A stretch of 64,000 nucleotides of DNA from assembly GCA_038117265.1 (NCBI GenBank), contig JAYOFO010000006.1:6558-70557 (forward strand). The letters are read 5' to 3'. Below, piece after piece: positions 1-9,172 of the stretch. The notes beneath the pieces are model-generated. The model was not told where the DNA came from and did no database searches. It saw only the letters and a program-made list of their open reading frames with translations. The first letter of the stretch is position 1. Each line of letters starts with the position of its first letter. Position numbers and translations under genes: made by a program. This stretch comes from JAYPUG01 sp038117265. Its GTDB lineage: Bacteria > Pseudomonadota > Alphaproteobacteria > UBA6615.

Positions 1-1566
1 CTCGAGGCGAACCTGCGCCACGTTGGCCAGCCGCTCGGGCTGGGCGTCGTCCTGGATCAGCCAGGTCTCGCCCGCCGTGCCGGGTTTGCCGCCAAGCACG
101 CCGCGCGGCTGCGCGTGCTGGCCGTCGCACGAGATAACGGCGGTCATCGGTGCGTTGGTGGGGCCGTACTCGATCTGCTGGGCCGGGGCGCCGCGGCGTC
201 GCCCGGCACCGGCGGAATCGGTGACGAGAGTGAGTGACTCGACCCGGATCGGATGCTTGAGCTCGTCGACCTCGACCGAGTCCCGGTACATCAGGCCCGC
301 GATCACCGGGATCGCGTAGTTGACCCATCCGTCGGCCTCGGCGCTCGCCGGGCCGCCGTTGGTCGACAGCATCAGGCGGTTGACATAGGGCTGCCCGCCG
401 CGCCGCCCGTCATTGCCTGAGATCACCGCCATGCCGGCGCCGAGGCCCGCGCCGCCTTCCGACAGTCCCATTCCTTCACCCAGCTGGGCAAAGGCCGACT
501 GGGTGATGTTGACCAGCCGCTCGGCGACGTTGGTGGTTGAGACCGAACAGGAATGCGGGAAGGTGGGGGCCGCCACGACGCTGTCCTCGGCATACTGGAA
601 ATGCAGCCGGCGGAACGAGCCCTCGTTGCGCGGCAAATCCTTGTCGAGCGCGTTGAAGATCGCACCGACGACCGCCGAGGTGGCCGAGCCCAGCGATGTG
701 TTGAGGCCGGCGTCGACCGAGGGCGGGTTGTCGCGCAGGTCGACATGAATCTCCGCCGCGTCGGGGTCGATATCGATCTTCACTTTCAGTTCCAGCCCGT
801 CGGGCAGCATGCCCTCGAGCGGATCCGAGCGGCCGGTGTTCACCAGATGTGCCTTGGGCAGCTTGCGAATGTTGTCGATCATCCGGCGTTCGGAATAGTC
901 GAACCATTCGCGCATGAAGGCCTTCACCGTGTCCTTGCCGTACTTCTCGCAGAATGCCTCGAGCCGGCGCTCGGCGATGCGTGCCGAGCCGAGCCCCGCC
1001 AGGTAGTCGCCGTACCACTGGTCGGGTACGCGGATGCGCGCCCGGCACATGCGCATGATGTCCTCGATGTTCTTGAAGTCGCGCTGGATGCGCACGCCGG
1101 GAAAGACCAGCGCGCCTTCCTCGTAGACGTCGCGCGCGCGCACGAAATAGCTCGACGGGATCGAGTTGCCGATGTCGGCCATGTGGCACTTCGAGACGGC
1201 GGTGAACAGGTGCTCGCCCTCCCAGAACACCGGCACCAAGAAGGTGTGATCGGCCGGGTGCGTGTTGCCGCCATACGGGTCGTTGTCGAGATACGCATCG
1301 CCGCGCCTGATGTCGTCGCCGTGATACTTGCGCATGTTGGCGGTCTGGATGTGGCAGCCGAAGATGTGCACCGGCAGACCCTCGGCGGGCGCCAGCAGTT
1401 CGTCGTTGCCCGTCACGAGGCAGCACGAGAAATCGCGCGCCGACGAGATCACCGCCGAGCGGGCGGAACGCAGAAGGGTGTTGGTCATCTCGCGGACGAT
1501 GCCGTCGAGACGGTTCGCCATGACGGAGATCAGGACGGGATCGAGCGTGGTTTCCGGTTCGGACAT
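1..1566 (-). CDS. hyuB: Hydantoinase B / N-methylhydantoinase B subunit (3' part beyond window)
   Basis: This gene runs off the left edge, so only the first 522 codons are present. I translated it directly from the minus strand: it starts MSEPETTLDPVLISVMANRL, and the reading frame stays open to base 1. Conserved family stretches include FSCCLVTGNDELLAPAEG and the glycine-rich PYGGNTHPADH region. HyuB works with HyuA in ATP-dependent hydrolysis of hydantoins or 5-oxoproline; the exact substrate cannot be read from the sequence. The ATG lies 15 bases after the hyuA stop, so the two genes are almost certainly co-transcribed. A partner isochorismatase-fold amidase is transcribed divergently beyond hyuA. 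Confidence 0.88.
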   Translation of the reverse strand, partial: MSEPETTLDPVLISVMANRLDGIVREMTNTLLRSARSAVISSARDFSCCLVTGNDELLAPAEGLPVHIFGCHIQTANMRKYHGDDIRRGDAYLDNDPYGGNTHPADHTFLVPVFWEGEHLFTAVSKCHMADIGNSIPSSYFVRARDVYEEGALVFPGVRIQRDFKNIEDIMRMCRARIRVPDQWYGDYLAGLGSARIAERRLEAFCEKYGKDTVKAFMREWFDYSERRMIDNIRKLPKAHLVNTGRSDPLEGMLPDGLELKVKIDIDPDAAEIHVDLRDNPPSVDAGLNTSLGSATSAVVGAIFNALDKDLPRNEGSFRRLHFQYAEDSVVAAPTFPHSCSVSTTNVAERLVNITQSAFAQLGEGMGLSEGGAGLGAGMAVISGNDGRRGGQPYVNRLMLSTNGGPASAEADGWVNYAIPVIAGLMYRDSVEVDELKHPIRVESLTLVTDSAGAGRRRGAPAQQIEYGPTNAPMTAVISCDGQHAQPRGVLGGKPGTAGETWLIQDDAQPERLANVAQVRLE

Positions 1567-1581
1567 GTCAGTCTCCGTGAA

Positions 1582-3657
1582 TCAGCGGCAGTCGAGGATG
1601 TAGTCACCCGCCGCGCTCAGGCTCGCGCGCATGCCGGGGTAGACGACGATCGTCGTGGTGGGTTCTTCGATGATGGCCGGACCCGCGACCTGGGCGCCCG
1701 GCTCCAGGGTCTCGCCCCGGTAGATCGGCGTGTCGACACGGTTGGCATCGCCGAAGAAGCAGCTTCGCGTCGCGCTGGCCGCTGGCGTGTTGGTGGTGTC
1801 GATCGGGTCGGGCGCGGGCGGCGGGTCGAAGGGCCGGATCGAGATCCGACCCTTCCAGTTCACGCATTCGACCGGGCTGTCCTCGTCGCGCACCGCATAG
1901 ACCCGCTCGTGGGTCTGGTGGAAGGTCTCGATCAGGTTCGCCACATCCTCGTCGTTTTCCAGACGGGGCTTCGGCAGAATCGTGTCGAGTTCCCAGACCT
2001 GGGCGCGGTAGCGCGCCTCGGCGAAGTATTCCACCGTAACCTGGGAGTCCGCCGCAATCCGCAACCCGTCACGGAAACCCATCAGTTCGGCCTCGATCTC
2101 GTCCAGCGCCGTGTTGACGCCTTCGCGGTCGAACCCGGTGGAATCGGTGAACCGGCTGCGGGTCGCCTCGAACACGATCGAGGAATACTGCATACCGCAC
2201 GCCGACAGGGCCGAGGCCGTGCGCGGCAGGATCACCGTGTCGCAACCCAGCTCCTTCGCGATCGGCATGATGTTGAAGCCGGCGGCACCGCCGCCGGCGA
2301 CGATCACGCTCTCGCGCGGGTTCAGCCCATCGTTGACGGTAATCTCGCCGATCGCCTTGATCATCAGCTCGTTGGCGATGACCATGATCGCGTGGGCGGT
2401 TTCGTCGATAGCCTTGCCCAGTGTCTGCGCGAATGCACCGATCACCCGCTCGGCCGCGGCTCGGTCGAGCGACAACCGGCCGCCGTTGAAATAGTCGGGG
2501 TCGATATAGCCCAGCACCAATGCGGCATCGGTGACCGTGGGCTCGTTACCGCCGTTGCCGTAACAGGCTGGGCCGGGAACGGAGCCCGCGGATTGGGGCC
2601 CGACCCGCAACAGGCCGCCCGCATCGACCCAGGCGATCGAGCCACCCCCGGCGCCGATCGAGCGCACGTCGACGGTTGAAGCGCCGATGATGTCGCCCAG
2701 CCAGCGCTGGCCGAGCCAGCTGTCGCGCGAGTAGACGAGCTGACCATCGCGCACCAGCCCCACGTCGAAGGTCGTGCCGCCCGTGTCGCAGACGATGGCG
2801 TCGCCACCCATCCGCTCGAGCGCGGAGTAGGCACGTGCGGCCACCGGCGCCATGGCGGGCCCAGACTTCAGCGTGTTGATGGGGCGCTCGACCAGGGTCT
2901 CGACCTCCTGGCAGCCGCCGACCGAGGTCGAGACCAGAAGGTCGCCGGTGAATCCGGCGTCGCGGAGATCGGACTGCATCTGACGCAGATGTGCCTGCAT
3001 CAGCGGTTTCAGCGAAGCGTCGATGGCCGTCGCCGATGCGCGTCGATACTCGCGCAGGATCGGCGCGAGCCGGTGAGAGAGCGTGTAGGGGACGCCCGGC
3101 AGAACCTCATCGATCAGCTCGCCGATGCGCGCCTCGTGGCTGTCGTTGGCGATCGACCAGAGCAGCGAGACGGCGATCGCCTCGAACCCGCGGTCGCGGA
3201 TCGTCTGCAGCACGCTGCGCACCTGCGCCTCGTCGAGCGGGCGCACCACCTCGCCGCCGGCACCGATTCGTTCGTCGATCTCGAACGTGTAGCGGCGCGG
3301 GATATAGGGCTGGGGGTAGTCGTAGCTGTAGTCGTGAGGCCCGTGCTTGCCGCCCTCCTTGAAGAGCAGCACGTCGCGGAACCCCGTGGTGGTGAGAAAG
3401 GCCGTGCGTGCCGTCTGCTTGGTCACGATCGCGTTGGTCGCGCGGGTCGTGCCGTAGATCAGGATGTCGGTGTTGGCGAGCAGGTCGCGCGTCGGCTGCC
3501 CGACGGCTTCGGCCACGACATCGAGCGCGGCGAACATGCCTTCCGAGATTCGGGCGGGCGTGGTCAGCGCCTTGCCGACATGGAAGCGATCATCCTCGTC
3601 CAGCAGGACCATGTCGGTGAAGGTGCCGCCCGTGTCGACGGCAATACGGAAACCCAT
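1582..3657 (-). CDS. hyuA: Hydantoinase A / N-methylhydantoinase A subunit
   Basis: This 691-residue protein is full length for the HyuA/oxoprolinase A family. The N-terminal DTGGTFTDMVLLDE and the internal CDTGGTTFDVGL motif are the two phosphate-binding loops of the acetate/sugar-kinase-like ATPase fold, and IVAGGGAAGFN follows in the second half. The family couples ATP hydrolysis to ring opening of hydantoins, N-methylhydantoin or 5-oxoproline together with HyuB, encoded 15 bases downstream. Start is the ATG at 3657, facing the amidase gene across about 108 bases that must hold promoters for both directions. Family assignment is secure; substrate is inference. Confidence 0.9.
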   Translation of the reverse strand: MGFRIAVDTGGTFTDMVLLDEDDRFHVGKALTTPARISEGMFAALDVVAEAVGQPTRDLLANTDILIYGTTRATNAIVTKQTARTAFLTTTGFRDVLLFKEGGKHGPHDYSYDYPQPYIPRRYTFEIDERIGAGGEVVRPLDEAQVRSVLQTIRDRGFEAIAVSLLWSIANDSHEARIGELIDEVLPGVPYTLSHRLAPILREYRRASATAIDASLKPLMQAHLRQMQSDLRDAGFTGDLLVSTSVGGCQEVETLVERPINTLKSGPAMAPVAARAYSALERMGGDAIVCDTGGTTFDVGLVRDGQLVYSRDSWLGQRWLGDIIGASTVDVRSIGAGGGSIAWVDAGGLLRVGPQSAGSVPGPACYGNGGNEPTVTDAALVLGYIDPDYFNGGRLSLDRAAAERVIGAFAQTLGKAIDETAHAIMVIANELMIKAIGEITVNDGLNPRESVIVAGGGAAGFNIMPIAKELGCDTVILPRTASALSACGMQYSSIVFEATRSRFTDSTGFDREGVNTALDEIEAELMGFRDGLRIAADSQVTVEYFAEARYRAQVWELDTILPKPRLENDEDVANLIETFHQTHERVYAVRDEDSPVECVNWKGRISIRPFDPPPAPDPIDTTNTPAASATRSCFFGDANRVDTPIYRGETLEPGAQVAGPAIIEEPTTTIVVYPGMRASLSAAGDYILDCR

Positions 3658-3765
3658 TTTTCAAACTCTCCCCGTTGATGGGCATGCCCTGTTATTTTTC
3701 TGCAGGCCGGCACGCCGTGGTTAAATACTCCGATACCAGGACGTCCGGTGCAATGGAGAACGGGA

Positions 3766-4404
3766 ATGGACTACGCCGAACGGGGATATGGCGACAAGGC
3801 CGTGGGCTGGGGGCAGCGGCCGGGCGTGGTCGTCGTCGACTTCCAGCGCGGCTTCACCGATCCGGCATTCCGGATGGGCGGCGCCCCCATGATCGACCGG
3901 GCGGTCGAGAACACGGTCGCGGTGATGAAGGGGGCCAAGGCGGCCGGTTTCCCGATTGCCGCCTGCGCGATGGGCTATCACTCGCCCGCCGCGATGCCGC
4001 ACTGGAAGATCGCGCCCCTGCGCGAAGAGTTGATCGCCGGCCATCCTTCGGTCGAGCTCGACCCCCGGATTGCGGCGGCGGAGCCCGACCTCGTCGTGAT
4101 GAAGGGCGCGCCCTCGATCTTCTTCAACACGCAAGTGACCCCCTTCCTGATCGGCCACGGGGTCGACACGGTCGTGGTCACCGGCTGCATCACCTCGGGC
4201 TGCGTGCGTGCCTCGGTCATCGACAGCTTCAGCCTCGGTTTCCGCACGATCGTGCCCGAGGACTGCGTCGGCGATCACGAAGAGGAGCCCCATATCGCGA
4301 ACCTGCGCGACGTGGAGCGGCGGTATGCGGACGTGGTCGATGCGGCCGCCGTGATCGATGCCTTCGAGAGCCTGAGCCGGCGCAACGCGTCGGGCGCCGA
4401 CTGA
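3766..4404 (+). CDS. Isochorismatase-family amidohydrolase, N-carbamoylsarcosine-amidase-like
   Basis: The protein has 212 residues. The cysteine-hydrolase triad is visible as D25 (VVVVDFQRGF), K113 (VVMKGAPS) and C146 (TSGCVRAS), with the cis-peptide region GCIT just before the cysteine. This is the arrangement of N-carbamoylsarcosine and maleamate amidohydrolases. I chose the ATG at 3766 because GGAGAACGGG lies just upstream; an in-frame ATG at 3748 lacks this. It is divergent from hyuA/hyuB, and formate-THF ligase begins 53 bases downstream on the same strand. Hydrolysis of the N-carbamoyl product of the hydantoinase is a reasonable inference; other small amides cannot be excluded. Confidence 0.82.
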   Translation: MDYAERGYGDKAVGWGQRPGVVVVDFQRGFTDPAFRMGGAPMIDRAVENTVAVMKGAKAAGFPIAACAMGYHSPAAMPHWKIAPLREELIAGHPSVELDPRIAAAEPDLVVMKGAPSIFFNTQVTPFLIGHGVDTVVVTGCITSGCVRASVIDSFSLGFRTIVPEDCVGDHEEEPHIANLRDVERRYADVVDAAAVIDAFESLSRRNASGAD

Positions 4405-4457
4405 CGGCCGGCTCGGCGAACCGCATATCTGACGAGAGCTCCTGGAGACGACGCACG

Positions 4458-6146
4458 ATGACCAGTGCCCGCACGCTGCCGCCCGATATCGAGATTGCGC
4501 GCGCCGCGCAGACGAAGCCGATCGACGAGATCGGCGCACGCCTCGGCATTCCGGCAACCCATTTGCATCCCTACGGCTCGAACAAGGCAAAGGTTGATGT
4601 CGGGTTCCTGGCCAAGGGCGCGGCGCGCCCGCGCGGCAAGCTGATCCTGGTTACGGCCATTACCCCGACGCCGGCGGGCGAGGGCAAGACGACCACGACG
4701 GTGGGGCTGGGCGACGGGCTGAACCGGATCGGCAAGAACGCGCTGATCTGTATCCGCGAACCGTCGCTGGGGCCGTGCTTCGGCATGAAGGGTGGGGCTG
4801 CGGGCGGCGGTTACGCGCAGGTCGTGCCCATGGAGGACATCAACCTCCACTTCACCGGCGACATGCACGCGATCGGGGCGGCGCACAACCTGCTGAGCGC
4901 GATGGTGGACAACCACGTCCATTGGGACAACGCGCTGGGGCTCGACCCGCGGCGCATCACCTGGCGGCGGGTGCTGGACATCAACGACCGCGTGCTGCGC
5001 AACGTCGTGCTCGGGCTCGGCGGCCCGCCTCACGGCATTCCGCGCGAGAGTGGTTTCGACCTGACGGTCGCTTCCGAGGTGATGGCGATCTTCTGCCTCG
5101 CGACCTCTCTCGAAGACCTAGAACGAAGACTAGGGGCGATCGTCGTCGGCGAGACACGCGACGGCGACGCGGTTCGCGCGCGCGACGTGATGGCCGACGG
5201 CGCGATGACCGTCCTGCTCAAGGACGCACTGATGCCGAACCTGGTGCAGACCCTCGAGAACAACCCGGCCTTCGTCCATGGCGGGCCGTTCGCGAACATC
5301 GCCCATGGTTGCAATTCGGTGATGGCGACCGATACGGCGTTGCGGCTTGCCGACTATGTGGTGACCGAGGCGGGATTCGGCGCCGACCTGGGCGCGGAGA
5401 AGTTCTTCGACATCAAGTGCCGCAAGGCGGGGCTCGAGCCCGCGGCGGCGGTGATCGTGGCGACCGTCCGCGCGCTGAAGATGCATGGCGGGGTCAAGCT
5501 GGAGGATCTCGGGAGCGAGAACGTGGGGGCCGTGACGCAGGGCCTCGCGAATCTGCGCCGGCACATCGAGAACGTCCGGCGGTTCGGGGTGCCGTGCGTG
5601 GTCGCGATCAACCGGTTCACCGCCGACAGCGATGCCGAGATCGATGCGATCCGCCAGGGTGTCGCCCATCTCGGGGTCGAGACGGTCGAGTGCACCCACT
5701 GGGCCGACGGCTCGGCGGGAACCGAAGCGCTGGCCCATGCCGTTGCCGCGCTCGCCGACCGCGGCGACGCCGAGTTCCGGACGCTGTATTCCGACGACAC
5801 CGACCTGTTCGGCAAGATCAACACGATCGCGCGCGACATCTACGGTGCGAGCGAGGCGATTGCCGACAAGCGCGTCCGCGATCAGCTTCGCGCCTGGGAG
5901 GCGGCGGGGTTCGGCCACCTGCCGGTGTGCATGGCCAAGACTCAGTACAGCTTCTCGACCGACCCCAACCTGAAGGGCGCGCCGTCGGACCATGTGGTGC
6001 CGGTGCGCGAGGTGCGCCTGCAGGCGGGGGCCGAGTTCGTCGTCGCCATCTGCGGCGACATCATGACCCTCCCGGGCCTGCCGCGCGAACCCGCGGCGAA
6101 CCGCATTCGCCTCGACGATGACGGGCTGGTCGAGGGTCTGTTCTAG
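4458..6146 (+). CDS. fhs: Formate-tetrahydrofolate ligase
   Basis: This 562-residue protein has the usual length for the family. It makes 10-formyl-THF from formate, THF and ATP in the cytoplasm. The P-loop is in TPTPAGEGKTTTTVGLGD, and the family signature follows as GPCFGMKGGAAGGGYAQVVP with IREPSLG before it. Start is the ATG at 4458, with GGAGACG about nine bases upstream. It lies 53 bases after the amidase gene and could share its transcript. In methylated-amine, glycine-betaine or creatinine breakdown this enzyme handles one-carbon units, which fits the neighbours. The stop codon overlaps the stop of the convergent acyl-CoA dehydrogenase gene by four bases. Confidence 0.96.
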   Translation: MTSARTLPPDIEIARAAQTKPIDEIGARLGIPATHLHPYGSNKAKVDVGFLAKGAARPRGKLILVTAITPTPAGEGKTTTTVGLGDGLNRIGKNALICIREPSLGPCFGMKGGAAGGGYAQVVPMEDINLHFTGDMHAIGAAHNLLSAMVDNHVHWDNALGLDPRRITWRRVLDINDRVLRNVVLGLGGPPHGIPRESGFDLTVASEVMAIFCLATSLEDLERRLGAIVVGETRDGDAVRARDVMADGAMTVLLKDALMPNLVQTLENNPAFVHGGPFANIAHGCNSVMATDTALRLADYVVTEAGFGADLGAEKFFDIKCRKAGLEPAAAVIVATVRALKMHGGVKLEDLGSENVGAVTQGLANLRRHIENVRRFGVPCVVAINRFTADSDAEIDAIRQGVAHLGVETVECTHWADGSAGTEALAHAVAALADRGDAEFRTLYSDDTDLFGKINTIARDIYGASEAIADKRVRDQLRAWEAAGFGHLPVCMAKTQYSFSTDPNLKGAPSDHVVPVREVRLQAGAEFVVAICGDIMTLPGLPREPAANRIRLDDDGLVEGLF

Positions 6147-7351
6147 AAGCCGTACAGGCTGGCGTTCTCCTGCGAGGCGATTGCGCGTACGGCCCGCAGC
6201 AGGCAGAGCTGGTTGGTGCCGTCGGAATGCAGGAAGCTGGTGGCGTCGCGCAGATACTTCTCGACGGGGTGCTCGTACATGATGCTGGCACCGCCCAGGA
6301 CTTCGGCGGCCAGCCGGCAGCTTTCGAACGCGGCTTCGGATGCGTTCACCTTGGCCAGCAGACCGTGGACCCGTGCGTCGGGGTGGTGACGGTCGGCGAG
6401 CCACGCCGCCTTCCAGATCTGCAGCCGCGCCGCGTCGAGCAGCATCGCCATGCGTCCGAGCAGCAACGCTACCGCCTGGTGCTCGATGATCGGCTTGCCG
6501 CCCTGGACCCGTTTCTTGGCATGGTCGAGCGCGTACTCGTAGGCCGCACGGCCGACACCGAGCACGGTCGCTGCCGCCTCGGCCTTGCTGCCGGGCAGGT
6601 ACTTGCTCCGCAACTCCGCCAGCATGCCTTCGCCGACGAGAAGGTTGGTGGCCGGCACGCGGCAATCCTCGAGATGGAACGTGCCGTTGGTGGCGAGCCG
6701 CTGGCTGCCCTTCTCGTGGAAGAAACCGACCCGGAAGCCCGGCGTGTCGTGGGGAACGACGAACACCGCGCCTCCCTCGCTCAGCGTGGCGTCCATGTCG
6801 GTGCGCGCGACGATGAAATAGAGCTTCGCCATCGAACCGTTGGAGATGTAGCGCTTGGTGCCGTTGAGGATGTAGTCGTCGCCATCGCGGACGGCCGACA
6901 TGCGCATGTTGATGTCGGGCGAATCGTAGTAGCCCTGATGGTCGGAGCCGACACCCTCCTCGGTGATGCCGATTGCCGTGGTCGATTCGGGATCGGCGAC
7001 GAAGGCCGGGATGAACCGCGCCTGCTGCTCCGGCGTCATCGCATCGGCGAACAGGTGGGCGCATTTCCAGCACTGGTCCATGATCACCGCGAAGCCGAGA
7101 TCGCCGACGCCGAGCTCCTCGCCGACCACACACATGGTCATGATGTCGGCGCCGGCGCCGCCAAACTTCTCAGGGACACCGAGGGTGCGCAGGCCCAGCG
7201 CGTCGGCCTCGCGAATCCAGTCCCACGGAATGCGCTCTTCGGCCGTCGGCAGGCGGTCGCGGCGCTGGGCGTCAGGCTTGATCACGTTCTCGGTGAAGTC
7301 CCGCGCGATGTCGCGCCAGCGCAGCTGGTCGTCGGTGATCTGGAAATCCAT
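6143..7351 (-). CDS. Acyl-CoA dehydrogenase, with Asp at the usual catalytic Glu site
   Basis: This 402-residue protein has the acyl-CoA dehydrogenase fold: an N-terminal helical part, the middle beta domain with DINMRMSAVRDGDDYILNGTK, and the C-terminal FAD-binding segment ending in DGTNQLCLLRAVR. In medium-chain enzymes the C-terminal motif reads YEGT, with Glu as the base; here the equivalent reads HSDGT, with D377. Start is the ATG at 7351 after GGGGAACAGC; the open frame extends upstream, but that part has no family similarity. It oxidises an acyl-CoA to an enoyl-CoA and passes electrons to ETF. The substrate is unknown; an acyl-CoA ligase and a crotonase lie within 3 kb. Confidence 0.9.
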   Translation of the reverse strand: MDFQITDDQLRWRDIARDFTENVIKPDAQRRDRLPTAEERIPWDWIREADALGLRTLGVPEKFGGAGADIMTMCVVGEELGVGDLGFAVIMDQCWKCAHLFADAMTPEQQARFIPAFVADPESTTAIGITEEGVGSDHQGYYDSPDINMRMSAVRDGDDYILNGTKRYISNGSMAKLYFIVARTDMDATLSEGGAVFVVPHDTPGFRVGFFHEKGSQRLATNGTFHLEDCRVPATNLLVGEGMLAELRSKYLPGSKAEAAATVLGVGRAAYEYALDHAKKRVQGGKPIIEHQAVALLLGRMAMLLDAARLQIWKAAWLADRHHPDARVHGLLAKVNASEAAFESCRLAAEVLGGASIMYEHPVEKYLRDATSFLHSDGTNQLCLLRAVRAIASQENASLYGF

Positions 7352-7504
7352 GCTGTTCCCCCTGTTTGTCCGGCCGGCATCGGCGACGCGGCTATCATCC
7401 GGCAAGCGCGGAAGGGACGCAATTGATGGGGGGGAGATGGACTCCGCGGCCGTTTCGCGCGAGGTTTGGCGAATAGCAACGAACGCCAGCGGGAGAGGTT
7501 CGGC

Positions 7505-8341
7505 ATGGTCGAACGCGCACATTTCACCCATATCGACGAGGTCACGCCCGAGAACATGGACAAGGGCGATGGCTGGTTCATCACCGAGTTCCGGCTGCCC
7601 TTCAGCGGGCGCGAAGGCAGCGCGACGACCATGTTCCACGCGCGTTTCATGCCCGGAGCCATTCACAAGAAGCACCGGCACGAGAATTGCGAAGAGATCT
7701 ATTTCATCGTCTCGGGCCACGGCATCGCCGGTGCGGGCGGCGCGACCGAAGAGGTGCGTCCAGGCCACTTCCACTATGTGCCGGCCGACACCGAGCACTG
7801 GCTGATCAATCTCGACGAAAACGAGCCGATCGAGGTGGTGGGCTGGTATCTCGGGGCGGGCAGCGTCGTGGAGACCGGCTATGCCTATATGGGCGACGTG
7901 ACGGATGCGGACGCCCACGGCCCTCACAGCGGCTATGACGTGGGTGCGCTGTCGCATTACGAAGATGCGGCAGCCGAGGCGGGAGACGCCGGCGCCGGCT
8001 GGGCGATGTCCGAGTTCCGCACCGGTCTCGGCGAGCGCCAGGGCATCGGCCATACGGCGTGGCGCAGCGTCATCGCAAAGGGCGAGGCCCACAAGGTCCA
8101 CCGCAACGCCAATGCGGACACCTTCGTGTTCGTCGTTTCGGGCGCCGGGCGCGCGGGTGTCGGCGAGGAGGTTGTCGACGTGCGGTCGGGAAGCTGCATC
8201 CATGTGCCGGCCGGCGCGGCCCACTGGCTTGAGGGGGGCTCTGCCGAGCCGCTCGTTGCCGTCGGCCTGTATGACGGTGCGGGCTCGGTTGTGGCCAGCG
8301 GCTACGAGTTCCTCGGCGAGGTGCCCGCGGCGGCAGAGTGA
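7505..8341 (+). CDS. Two-domain cupin (bicupin) protein
   Basis: The protein has 278 residues in two cupin barrels. The first (about residues 35-115) carries the metal-site pattern HKKHRHENCEEIYFIVSGHG followed by GHFHYVPADTEHW. The second (about residues 155-265) has HKVHRNANADTFVFVVSG and GSCIHVPAGAAHW. The second domain has a weaker first motif, with N and D where the first has H and E, so it may not bind metal. I start at ATG 7505 because GGGAGAGG precedes it; the frame opens earlier with a TTG that has no ribosome site. It is divergent from the acyl-CoA dehydrogenase. Function is unassigned; dioxygenase, isomerase and sugar-binding roles are all known for cupins. Confidence 0.75.
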   Translation: MVERAHFTHIDEVTPENMDKGDGWFITEFRLPFSGREGSATTMFHARFMPGAIHKKHRHENCEEIYFIVSGHGIAGAGGATEEVRPGHFHYVPADTEHWLINLDENEPIEVVGWYLGAGSVVETGYAYMGDVTDADAHGPHSGYDVGALSHYEDAAAEAGDAGAGWAMSEFRTGLGERQGIGHTAWRSVIAKGEAHKVHRNANADTFVFVVSGAGRAGVGEEVVDVRSGSCIHVPAGAAHWLEGGSAEPLVAVGLYDGAGSVVASGYEFLGEVPAAAE

Positions 8342-8359
8342 CCCCTCGTCGGGATTGCT

Positions 8360-9172
8360 TCAGTCCAGATCGCGGAACGGCGCCTCGCGCTCGTCCAGGA
8401 ATTCGCGCAAGGGCTTTTCCTTGAGCTTGCGCATCCATTCGCGCCCGTGCGGCGAGGCGTGCAGGGTCGAGATCGTCTCGACATTGTAGCGCCACGAGCT
8501 CGTGAGGCCCGCCGTCTCTTGGTAGTGGTTGAGCGAGGCTTTGGCGAACTTGATTGCCGGCCCCGGCATTCGGGCGAGCTTGCGCGCCAGCCGGCGCGCC
8601 TCGTCCATCAGCCGGTCAGCCGGGACGGCCCGGTTGACCAGGTGGATGCGCTCGGCCTCGCGGCCGTCGATCATGTCGCCGGTGTACATCAGCCAGCGCA
8701 CGTGCCGGATCGGCACGGTCCAGGGCATCATTAGTGAGGGCGGCCCCGAGGCGTGCCGCACCTCGGGCTCTCCGAGCATCGCGTCTTCCGCCGCGATGGC
8801 GAGGTCGCAGCACATGGCAAGCTCGAGGCCGCCGGCGAGCGCGTAGCCGTTGATCGCGGCGATGACTGGTACCTCGGAATCCCAGATCGTGCGCAGGCGT
8901 TCGCAGTTCGCCGACATGTCGGTGCGCCAGCCCTCGGTGTCCATCTCGAAATCGTCGCTGATCAGGTCGAAGCCCGTGGTGAAGGCGCGTCCTGCGCCGG
9001 TCAGGATCAGGGCCCGGATGTTCGGATCGGCCTGCGCGTCGCGGACGGCCGCGTCGATGGCGTCGAGCAGGTCGAGGTCGAGCGCGTTCAACTTGTCCGG
9101 CCGGTTCATGATGAGGGTCGCGAACGCGTCGTCAGGGTCGCGCTCGATGAGGAGTACGGGGGCGTCGCTCAT
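8360..9172 (-). CDS. Enoyl-CoA hydratase/isomerase family protein (crotonase)
   Basis: The protein has 270 residues. Crotonase landmarks are present: MNRPDKLNALDLDLL, the first oxyanion segment GAGRAFTTGFDL, the second INGYALAGGLELAMCCDLAI, and the acidic LGEPEVRHASGPP. The last motif departs from the classical GxPGAGGTQ loop, so it is not a standard fatty-acid hydratase. It also does not look like the hydroxycinnamoyl-CoA hydratase-lyase despite the neighbouring ligase. Its ATG overlaps the stop of the ligase gene as ATGA (9169-9172), which implies translational coupling. It probably hydrates the enoyl-CoA made from the ligase's substrate; the compound is not known. Confidence 0.88.
   Translation of the reverse strand: MSDAPVLLIERDPDDAFATLIMNRPDKLNALDLDLLDAIDAAVRDAQADPNIRALILTGAGRAFTTGFDLISDDFEMDTEGWRTDMSANCERLRTIWDSEVPVIAAINGYALAGGLELAMCCDLAIAAEDAMLGEPEVRHASGPPSLMMPWTVPIRHVRWLMYTGDMIDGREAERIHLVNRAVPADRLMDEARRLARKLARMPGPAIKFAKASLNHYQETAGLTSSWRYNVETISTLHASPHGREWMRKLKEKPLREFLDEREAPFRDLD

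Noticed and set aside
553..2679. Long plus-strand open frame (708 codons) across hyuB/hyuA
   Set aside because: It is antisense to two recognisable hydantoinase genes, is Arg/Val/Asp-rich without domains, and is the usual mirror frame of high-GC genes.
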